Origin: Cytobacillus firmus NBRC 15306
Lineage (GTDB): Bacteria; Bacillota; Bacilli; Bacillales; Cytobacillaceae
Reading direction: 5' to 3'
Assembly: GCF_001591465.1 (NCBI RefSeq)
Contig: NZ_BCUY01000010.1
Coordinates: 1-64,000, forward strand
Length of the DNA: 64,000 nt
The notes beneath the pieces were generated by a model, which was not told the DNA's origin, did not search any database, and worked only from the letters and a program-made list of their open reading frames with translations. A program made the position numbers and the translations under genes. Of this stretch, positions 1 to 5,454 are shown piece after piece; the stretch's first letter is position 1, and every line of letters starts with the position of its first letter.

Positions 1-45
1 GTTCTTACTGATATTTAAGAAATGGATTCGGAATAGGAAAGACCT

Positions 46-447
46 TTAAAAGTCATGATTATAAGCCTCTAAACTAAAAGTCATCTTGTAATCAACTAAA
101 TGAATCTCTTTCAACATAGCTTTCAGCATATTTTCCATTTCGAGCATTTCGTTAATAATCTCCTTAAATGTGAAACAGTTTGTCATGTTGGAGTTATCAA
201 AGCATAAATAATAATTTTCATTGTCTTCATAAATCGCAAAGCAATCATTATCCTTAAACACTTTCAAGGATTGACGTAGGAGATTATCGTTTTTCTCCAA
301 TTTAGGTATTCTAATGTCTACTGTATCTATGACGGTATAGTCATTTTCATTTCCTACTAGGCCGATTACACTCTTCGGAAGTTTAACTGTAAAACTATTC
401 CAATCCAATCTTTTTTGAGGTAATCTTTCAAAATGGTCTTTTCCCAT
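46..447 (-). CDS. Hypothetical protein, 133 aa
   Basis: I do not recognise the family. The protein is soluble with no signal peptide or membrane segment, and has a short beta-rich stretch with several Asn/Asp/Tyr residues (around residues 65-85). A GGGAGCG ribosome site lies 8-9 bases before the ATG, which supports the start. It is the last gene before the window edge, beyond the ArgR-like gene, so it may belong either to the accessory region or to the flanking chromosome. Confidence 0.6.
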   Translation of the reverse strand: MGKDHFERLPQKRLDWNSFTVKLPKSVIGLVGNENDYTVIDTVDIRIPKLEKNDNLLRQSLKVFKDNDCFAIYEDNENYYLCFDNSNMTNCFTFKEIINEMLEMENMLKAMLKEIHLVDYKMTFSLEAYNHDF

Positions 448-896
448 GGTTATCGCTCCCTTTTAGTTTGCTAAAGTCACTCTTTAGAGAGAGTTACCTC
501 GCTTCGAAAATAGTAAATCAATTGTTTTTGCTTCCAAATAGTCTACTCGTTCAGAGCGTTTGTACATGGAACGCTATGAAGTTTTCAAAGAACATTTTCA
601 ACTGTATTTCTTGTTGATGGACTTATTATAATATGCAATAATATAGGTGTCTAACTACTTTTTTAGTCATTATAAATAGCATAAATGCATAAAAATATTC
701 ACTTTACATTCAAAATATCAATCAAATTTGTGGGTTAAATTAGCTAAAGGGGAGGGGTTGCTTTCGAGTAAGTTTAAGTAGTCACTTTTTATAGTGATAG
801 CAATGATTCCAGCAGCTTTTGCTTTATATGACCAAAAATTTGTGAATAAATCCTAATTGTGAACATTTTGTGAACATTCATGAAGGAGTTTTGGAA
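448..896. other. Gene-free stretch with tandem operator-like repeats
   Basis: About 450 bases, AT-rich, without a convincing gene between two divergent genes. The only clear structure is at 857-878: the 11-mer TTGTGAACATT twice in direct tandem, with a weaker third copy just upstream near 839. It lies 20-40 bases before the ArgR-like start, so it is a candidate operator of that gene. Nothing else is evident. Confidence 0.5.
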
Positions 897-1412
897 ATGA
901 AGGAACAATTTGAAGACTTGAGGGCTTCGAAGAAGGAACGAATGGAAGCAATACAATCCATTATTCAAAAGCACGATGTTCGAAATCAGGAGCAGCTAGT
1001 GAATTTATTGAAAAAGATACATAAAATTTCGACAAACCAATCCGCTGTATCTAGAGATGTAAAGTCCTTGGGCTTAGTGAAGGATGAAAATACTGGTTGT
1101 TACGTTCTCAGCCAAGAATCTCGACAAAAGCAGCTTTTTAAAGAGCTTGCAGTAAAAGCAAGGGAAGCAGAGGTGGAAATATTTGATGGTCCTGTTGAAG
1201 GGTTGTTGTGTCGAACTTCTTCTCAAAAAATCGAATCAGCTCCTTTGATTGCATCATACATCGAAAAGATTTTCTCCACCGACCAAATCCCTGTGGCTGC
1301 TTTTTTTAACAATTCAGGTTATATTTGGTTAATCTTTCCGGAGAAGAAGAAGAAAATAATTCAAAAGAATCTTAAAAAGATTTTTCTATTGATTAAGAAC
1401 GAAAAGGGATAA
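897..1412 (+). CDS. ArgR/AhrC-like transcriptional regulator, divergent
   Basis: The N-terminal 75 residues match the winged-helix DNA-binding domain of the arginine repressor family: an E(I/M)xxII segment, the helix QEQLVNLL, then the recognition segment SAVSRDVKSLGLVK. The C-terminal half keeps the family's overall length and strand pattern. It lacks the conserved Gly-Thr-Ile-x-Gly-Asp-Asp loop that binds arginine and has FFNNSGYIWLIF in its place, so effector binding has probably changed or been lost. The ATG at 897 is chosen because AAGGAG precedes it by 8 bases; a longer form from 870 would cross that site. It is the only plus-strand gene at this end of the mobile region. Arginine regulation should not be assumed. 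Confidence 0.75.
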   Translation: MKEQFEDLRASKKERMEAIQSIIQKHDVRNQEQLVNLLKKIHKISTNQSAVSRDVKSLGLVKDENTGCYVLSQESRQKQLFKELAVKAREAEVEIFDGPVEGLLCRTSSQKIESAPLIASYIEKIFSTDQIPVAAFFNNSGYIWLIFPEKKKKIIQKNLKKIFLLIKNEKG

Positions 1413-1432
1413 TGCCCACTTAGCATTATCCC
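1406..1432. terminator. Bidirectional terminator
   Basis: A perfect 10-bp stem (GGGATAATGC/GCATTATCCC) with a 7-base loop and T-runs on both sides. It lies between the convergent ArgR-like gene and the RHH gene and can serve both. Confidence 0.85.
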
Positions 1433-1450
1433 TTTTCACTTCCTTTTGAT

Positions 1451-1888
1451 TTATTCGCTATACCTTGTGGTCAAATAGTGCTTGATGCTGTCATTGATGA
1501 ACTTGGTGATTGACTCGATTTGATTTTGATGCTGAAGCATCTTGATGATTTGGTGAATGTTCTTTTCTAGATAGGTTGTTGTTCGTACATGTGTTTCCGA
1601 AAAGGATTGTTTTTGGGAATGCTGCTTTAACCTAAAAGGCTTTCCATCCAGCATAAAGTGGCTTTGTTCTTCTTGATTCAAATCCACACTCTTATCCGCT
1701 GATTGGCTATCATTCAATTCCTCGTCTTCATACTCACATTCTTCTTCAACTTCTTCATAACCTTCTTCCAGTTCCAACTCCTCTTGCTCCCAAGCAAGCG
1801 ACGCAACGGGTTCGTTTGCTTTCTGAAACCGGCTTAGGTCAATGTTTCTTTTTCTTCTTGCTCCATAGTATCCCATGATTTTTTTCAT
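1451..1888 (-). CDS. Ribbon-helix-helix protein, module copy 1
   Basis: 145 aa. The N-terminus has YYGARRKRNIDLSRF, the middle (about residues 30-75) is very acidic with runs of Glu, and the C-terminus (about 98-142) fits a ribbon-helix-helix DNA-binding fold: a short strand HVRTTTYL, a helix ending KMLQ, a turn, then SITKFINDSIKHYL. The paralogue at 14047-14496 has the same architecture. Both are preceded by repeats of TCTAC/GTAGA type, which suggests self-regulation. It is last in module copy 1 and has its own upstream region, so it is probably transcribed separately from the recombinase operon. The start may instead be the Met at residue 5. Confidence 0.7.
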   Translation of the reverse strand: MKKIMGYYGARRKRNIDLSRFQKANEPVASLAWEQEELELEEGYEEVEEECEYEDEELNDSQSADKSVDLNQEEQSHFMLDGKPFRLKQHSQKQSFSETHVRTTTYLEKNIHQIIKMLQHQNQIESITKFINDSIKHYLTTRYSE

Positions 1889-1906
1889 CTCTATTCGTAT
1901 ATATAT

Positions 1907-1941
1907 TTACGTTTACGTAGATGTTTATGTCTACATAAACG
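1907..1941 (-). promoter_or_regulatory. Candidate RHH operator, copy 1
   Basis: Just upstream of the RHH gene: a perfect inverted repeat GTTTATGT-CT-ACATAAAC (1923-1940) followed by a related half GTTTACGTAGA (1910-1920). It is flanked by an AT-rich block (AACAATAAAATAATG on the minus strand) that is nearly identical before the paralogue near 14566-14592. Tandem half-sites before an RHH gene are typical of autoregulated CopG/ParG-type systems; the binding itself is inferred. Confidence 0.5.
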
Positions 1942-2027
1942 CATTATTTTATTGTTTTTATATCTGTGTGCTAAAGAAAAATAAAAAAAAAATAAAGTTT
2001 TATAGATGGAATGCTAATAAACGATTC

Positions 2028-2061
2028 CTGCCTGTTCACCTTTAGCATTGCAAACAGGCAG
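2028..2061 (-). terminator. Terminator of recombinase operon, copy 1
   Basis: Stem CTGCCTGTT/AACAGGCAG with a 16-base loop, directly after the DUF960 stop codon. The equivalent hairpin after the paralogue is at 14647-14685. Confidence 0.65.
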
Positions 2062-2071
2062 AAACTCTTCA

Positions 2072-2377
2072 TCAGTAATCAGTTGGGAACAGCATCATCT
2101 GGCTTTGTCCGTCATCAATGCACCAGATGGTGCTCGGTATTGGAACTGTGTGTTTGAGTTCAATGAGCCATTGTTTACTATATGACGGTTGTTCTTGACG
2201 ATGAAGAACAAGCTGTTTCTCATCCTCAATAAAAAGCTCAAACACTTGAAGGTAGTCTAGCTCATCTTCTTCCATTTTCCGTTCATCAATCAAGTTCCAC
2301 AGACGCATGGCAATTTCCGGATGAATTTCTTTTGCAATGCTTCTCGTCATGTATCGGTTGCTAGTCTTATTAAACAT
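2072..2377 (-). CDS. DUF960-family protein, module copy 1
   Basis: 101 aa. It shows the DUF960 pattern seen in Firmicutes phage and mobile DNA: an N-terminal NRYMTRSIAKEIHPE segment, LWNLID, then DYLQVFEL and a C-terminal STIWCIDDGQSQMMLFP. The function is unknown. The start at 2377 is supported by GAGGAGAG five bases upstream and gives exactly the length of the paralogue at 14694-14999. It follows the 118-aa gene with an 11-base gap and ends at a terminator, so it is the last gene of the recombinase operon. Confidence 0.75.
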   Translation of the reverse strand: MFNKTSNRYMTRSIAKEIHPEIAMRLWNLIDERKMEEDELDYLQVFELFIEDEKQLVLHRQEQPSYSKQWLIELKHTVPIPSTIWCIDDGQSQMMLFPTDY

Positions 2378-2388
2378 TTTGTCTCTCC

Positions 2389-2745
2389 TCATCGTTTCAG
2401 ACACTCTTCCATTCTCTGTTCTATGGTCCCTTCCAGGAAGAACACTATGCTCATTTCATGTTCATTCATCAGGCCTAGTCGGAAATACTTTCTATCGGCT
2501 GCGGTCTCGTATTCGACAAATTCTATTTTTAGTATTTGATTGGCTATGAAACTGGTATCCTGTTCATCCTCCAAATGATAGATGCAGGAATGTGTTGGTA
2601 ATCGAAAGGCTATGATGGGTTCGCCATTACTTTCTGCCTCAAACCATTCGAAAAATTCCGTTTCGATGATGTTTAAGTAGGGAAGGGGAATAGTACTCCT
2701 TGACTTCAATTCTTCTATATCTGCTATACATTGGATTATTTTCAT
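2389..2745 (-). CDS. Conserved module protein, 118 aa, copy 1
   Basis: Family not recognised. It is soluble and acidic, with central motifs EWFEAES and SCIYHLEDEQDTSFIANQIL shared with the paralogue at 15017-15376. It starts 17 bases after the recombinase stop and precedes the DUF960 gene, so it is co-transcribed with both. The fixed neighbourhood in both modules suggests a role with the recombinase or its regulation, but nothing in the protein shows what it does. Confidence 0.65.
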   Translation of the reverse strand: MKIIQCIADIEELKSRSTIPLPYLNIIETEFFEWFEAESNGEPIIAFRLPTHSCIYHLEDEQDTSFIANQILKIEFVEYETAADRKYFRLGLMNEHEMSIVFFLEGTIEQRMEECLKR

Positions 2746-2761
2746 CAGGTTTCGCTTCCTT

Positions 2762-3640
2762 TTACAGTTTGTCTACGGCATTCTGCTTTTCCTGCCGTGT
2801 GGTTTGGATGTAAAACTTTGCGGTCATGTTCACTGTGGAGTGGCCAGTTAGCTTGCTCACAGTCGTCAAGTCTACCCCTTTCCGAAGCAGTCTTGTTGCG
2901 AAGGTATGCCGAAATAGATGAGGATGCAGCTTCATTCCTAGTTCCTCTGAGATTTTGGCCAGCCAATCCCGAACAGCATCTCGATGCAGTTTACTGGAAC
3001 GCTGACTTACCAGCAGGTATTCACTATCACAAAACTTGGATTCTTTTCTGTCTTCTTGCTGGTAAGACTTTATTAGTTGGAGGACATCTTGACGGAGGCT
3101 TATTTCTCTAATCTTCCCACCCTTTCCCCGAACGGTTAGGGTAGCTGCCAGCACATCTATATCCGTTAGCTTGATGCTAACCAGCTCTGTTACTCTTACA
3201 CCTGTATATAAAAGTAAGTAAGCGATGAGCTTGTTTCTTCGGCTAACCTTTTTACTGTCCTCCAGGAAAAAGAGTAGTTTCTCCACTTCCTCCTCAGATA
3301 AAGCCGTAACAACATGTTCACTGCCAGATGCAATTTTCACCTGGTCTCTTTTTAATTGGATATAGCTATCTTCCACATATCCATTTTTCAGAAGAAAGTC
3401 ATTGTAGACTTTTAAACTGTTAATCTTTTTATTAATGGTTGCAATGGCAAACTGCTTCTCTAGCAGCTGCTGTTTATACCGAACGAACGAGAACCGGGAA
3501 AGCGGCTGGAGTTCCTCAACCGCCTTCTCCTTTAAAAAGTCATTGAATCCATTAACATCTCCAACGTAGGATTCAATTGTTTTTGGTGCTCGTCCTTCCT
3601 CTATTAACCATTTCTTAAATTCTTGTGCCAGGTCATTCAA
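2762..3640 (-). CDS. Tyrosine recombinase, module copy 1
   Basis: 292 aa, XerC/XerD-like. An N-terminal SAM-like core-binding domain (about residues 1-95) is followed by the catalytic domain with the full set of active-site residues: Arg in TGVRVTE, Lys in GKGGKIRE, His-x-x-Arg in HLFRHTF, His in LTGHSTV and the nucleophile Tyr in KFYIQT. I place the start at the TTG at 3640: GGAGGG lies seven bases upstream and the length becomes identical to the paralogue at 15390-16268. A terminator-like hairpin sits just before the ribosome site. By context it acts on the S-layer locus or on its own element; the target is inferred. Confidence 0.88.
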   Translation of the reverse strand: MNDLAQEFKKWLIEEGRAPKTIESYVGDVNGFNDFLKEKAVEELQPLSRFSFVRYKQQLLEKQFAIATINKKINSLKVYNDFLLKNGYVEDSYIQLKRDQVKIASGSEHVVTALSEEEVEKLLFFLEDSKKVSRRNKLIAYLLLYTGVRVTELVSIKLTDIDVLAATLTVRGKGGKIREISLRQDVLQLIKSYQQEDRKESKFCDSEYLLVSQRSSKLHRDAVRDWLAKISEELGMKLHPHLFRHTFATRLLRKGVDLTTVSKLTGHSTVNMTAKFYIQTTRQEKQNAVDKL

Positions 3641-3662
3641 AGAGTATCCCTCCAAAAACAAA

Positions 3663-3701
3663 AAGAGCTATGAACGCATTAACTTTGCATTCATAGCTCT
3701 T
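3663..3701 (-). terminator. Terminator-like hairpin before recombinase 1
   Basis: Stem AAGAGCTATGAA/TTCATAGCTCTT followed on the minus strand by TTTTTG and then directly by the GGAGGG ribosome site of the recombinase. The equivalent before recombinase 2 is at 16291-16325. It could terminate the upstream microprotein transcript or act as an attenuator. Confidence 0.7.
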
Positions 3702-3781
3702 ATTTCCTTATTAATTTAATGATGGTTTTTACTGTGCATCCAATGCAGAGGGCAATGGCATGAACAGGGGAAACACTTCAA
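3700..3781 (-). pseudogene. Frameshifted Cys-rich microprotein, copy 1
   Basis: A TTG start at 3781 with AAAAAGGAGG upstream opens a frame beginning MKCFPCSCHCP. In the paralogue (16326-16409, 27 aa) the next part reads CSSCTIKKIIEIIKK. Here the matching stretch CIGCTVKTIIKLIRK is present but in the next frame, consistent with loss of two bases; restoring them would give exactly 27 codons plus stop. As written the frame ends after 21 codons at 3716. It is either a real frameshift or a sequencing error. Confidence 0.6.
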
Positions 3782-3806
3782 TTCCAAAACCTCCTTTTTC
3801 ATTTTA

Positions 3807-3884
3807 TTAATTACCACTCGTTAATTCTTTTACTACTTCTGCAGCTACTGCCACTAGAACCGTCACAATTACCTTTTCCCACAT
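3807..3884 (-). CDS. Hydrophobic microprotein, 25 aa, copy 1
   Basis: A near-ideal ribosome site AAGGAGGTGAG precedes the ATG at 3884. The product begins MWEKVIVTVLVAVAAEVVKE: a short amphipathic or membrane-inserting helix. The paralogue at 16446-16520 starts MWKVIVPIAVAVAVEVAKE at the same place in the other module. Conservation of protein sequence and of the ribosome site in both copies argues that it is translated. Function unknown; a small membrane peptide or a translated leader are both possible. Confidence 0.6.
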   Translation of the reverse strand: MWEKVIVTVLVAVAAEVVKELTSGN

Positions 3885-3910
3885 TTATTCTCACCTCCTT
3901 CAAATCACTC

Positions 3911-3944
3911 AACTCCCGACAGTTATATAATTATGACGTGAGTT
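3911..3944. promoter_or_regulatory. Palindromic recombinase-type site, copy 1
   Basis: An imperfect palindrome with outer halves AACTCCCGACA and (opposite strand) AACTCACGTCA around an AT-rich centre containing ATATAA. Two direct copies of the same half-site (TTGTCGTGAGTT on the plus strand) lie at 4014-4030 and 4047-4062. The arrangement resembles core plus arm sites of a tyrosine recombinase, or an operator over the promoter of the microprotein-recombinase transcript. Confidence 0.45.
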
Positions 3945-4061
3945 ATTAACCTACTAATTGAAGCAGTTTACTTGGCTTGATTGGATTTTCTAAAGTACAA
4001 CTTAGGTTCTTTTAGTTTTGTCGTGAGTTTCAAACCAGCTTTAAGTAGTTTTGTCGTGAGT

Positions 4062-4319
4062 TCACTCGTGAGATTCGATTACAGCCTGCAGATAAGCAAT
4101 ATAGTTTTGGACCATTTCCCGTTGAAAGGAACTCGGAATGTAATTAATAGCTCGGTCGATTTCTTCCTCATCTATTTCAATTTCCGAGTCCACAGCTTCT
4201 TCTAGTAGCTGCTCAACCATATCTTCTTCAGTTATCATTTCGTTTTCATAGTAGCCTGTGCTTGGGTCAAACTCTCTGTACATTACCTCACCATTAATTG
4301 TGATTTTATGAAACTTCAT
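4062..4319 (-). CDS. Small acidic module protein, 85 aa, copy 1
   Basis: Family not recognised. It starts MKFHKITINGEVMYREFDP, continues with GYYENEMITEEDMVEQLLEEAV and ends in a helical QREMVQNYIAYLQ segment. All these blocks are conserved in the paralogue at 16685-16945. It overlaps the stop of the 104-aa gene by one base, so the two are translationally coupled. Downstream come the half-site repeats and microproteins. Confidence 0.65.
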   Translation of the reverse strand: MKFHKITINGEVMYREFDPSTGYYENEMITEEDMVEQLLEEAVDSEIEIDEEEIDRAINYIPSSFQREMVQNYIAYLQAVIESHE

Positions 4320-4633
4320 TATTTATCATTCTCCTTCTCTACTAGTTTTCTAAGGACGGGTTCACCATCTTTTAAGACAACCTGTAAACACGATTCCTTT
4401 GTATCAGGATGGAGGGCTACTGCTCCTAACCACTCTGTACCTTCATTATCATAAAATACCATTGTTTCAAAAATTAGTGTTTCCGGCATGTTTTTGATTA
4501 GTTCTTGAGGAACCAGGGACTCGTCGATTTCATCTAAATGCAGTTCTGTTGATTCATAGCTGACTTCTTTCAAATGAGCGTTAACATTAAAATTAACTTT
4601 TAAAATGCTCACAAACCAATTCAATTGTTCCAC
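4319..4633 (-). CDS. Small module protein, 104 aa, copy 1
   Basis: Family not recognised. The conserved features shared with the paralogue at 16968-17267 are an N-terminal NWFV segment, EVSYE, LVPxE and the block LxFETxxYxDxxGxEW. It sits between radC and the 85-aa gene with short gaps, in one operon. Soluble, no signal peptide. Confidence 0.65.
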   Translation of the reverse strand: MEQLNWFVSILKVNFNVNAHLKEVSYESTELHLDEIDESLVPQELIKNMPETLIFETMVFYDNEGTEWLGAVALHPDTKESCLQVVLKDGEPVLRKLVEKENDK

Positions 4634-4648
4634 CTAGCCAGCCTCCTA

Positions 4649-5158
4649 TCAGAAGTAACCTTTTTCTTTAAGGGAGACATACTTTTCTTCACACACAACG
4701 AGATGGTCAATGACTTCAATTCCAATAATCTTTCCTGCTTCGACCAATCTTTTCGTTACCTCAATGTCCTCCGTACTTGGTGTAGGGTCTTGTGATGGAT
4801 GGTTATGTCCTACGATGACAGATGCAGCATTAGAAAGGATGGCTGCCTTCATCACTTCCCTTGGATGTACGATACTAGCGTTTAGGCTACCAACATGGCA
4901 GATGTTGATTGCAGTTGGCTGATTTTTCGTGTCCAAGCAGACCACAACAAACCGTTCCCTATCGGATTCAACTAAAAATTCTTTCAATAGCTTATAAGCA
5001 TCCTCTGGGGACGAAATTCTTCTTTTCTTGTACAAAATGCTAGATTCCCTTACTAACTTCAGGCTTACAATGTTGATTCGCTTTGCAGGCTGATTGAATG
5101 GATTCCCTTTCTCGAATAGCTCCATTTGCTTCTGTTTCTTAACCTCATACTTTTTCAT
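4649..5158 (-). CDS. radC: RadC-like JAB/MPN-domain protein
   Basis: 169 aa. The C-terminal two thirds is a RadC (JAMM/JAB) domain, with the metal-binding motif GHNHPSQDPTPSTED (about residues 118-132) preceded by the strand VVVCLDTKNQ. It lacks the helix-hairpin-helix half of chromosomal RadC, which is the usual form on mobile elements. A GAGGAGG site precedes the ATG at 5158. This gene is present only in module copy 1; in copy 2 the corresponding leader runs straight into the 99-aa gene. Confidence 0.85.
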   Translation of the reverse strand: MKKYEVKKQKQMELFEKGNPFNQPAKRINIVSLKLVRESSILYKKRRISSPEDAYKLLKEFLVESDRERFVVVCLDTKNQPTAINICHVGSLNASIVHPREVMKAAILSNAASVIVGHNHPSQDPTPSTEDIEVTKRLVEAGKIIGIEVIDHLVVCEEKYVSLKEKGYF

Positions 5159-5181
5159 AATGATTCCTCCTCAAATAGAAA

Positions 5182-5212
5182 TAGCCCTAACTCCTCGGAA
5201 GGAATTAGGGCT
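5182..5212 (-). terminator. Leader hairpin before radC
   Basis: Stem AGCCCTAA/TTAGGGCT followed by ATTTCTATTT and the GAGGAGG site of radC. The homologous hairpin in copy 2 is at 17292-17322, before the 99-aa gene. Sequence on both sides is conserved between copies. Confidence 0.6.
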
Positions 5213-5282
5213 TATGCTAATCTTAGTCACAATAATAATATAAGCTTATTTTTCTATTTGATTCGGTTATCTACTAAAAAGA

Positions 5283-5317
5283 AAAGCCCCGCAGAGATTT
5301 CTCTCCACAGAGCTTTC
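5283..5317 (-). terminator. Terminator of silent S-layer cassette
   Basis: The stem is built on AGAGAAATCTCT with G/C-rich outer arms and a TTTTC tail on the minus strand. It is related in sequence to the terminator of the intact S-layer gene at 17391-17426. Confidence 0.6.
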
Positions 5318-5406
5318 CATTCAGTCTAGGATTATTTGGATGAACAAGAAACCTATCCACTTGTCCCAATAGCCATATCAACTCAGTGTCTCTACTAAGC
5401 TTTCAT

Positions 5407-5438
5407 CTTGCGACAAATTCTAGTAAACTTCGTGAGTT
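5407..5438. other. Inverted half-sites after the silent cassette
   Basis: CTTGCGACAAATT (5407-5419) and, inverted, AACTCACGAAGTT (5426-5438) match the half-site consensus CTCACGACA found before both recombinase genes. They lie 17 bases after the stop of the silent S-layer region. The equivalent place after the intact S-layer gene shares GTGCCTGT and CCGAAGTTTGTC but is more degenerate. Confidence 0.35.
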
Positions 5439-5454
5439 ACAGGCACTCTCCTTA

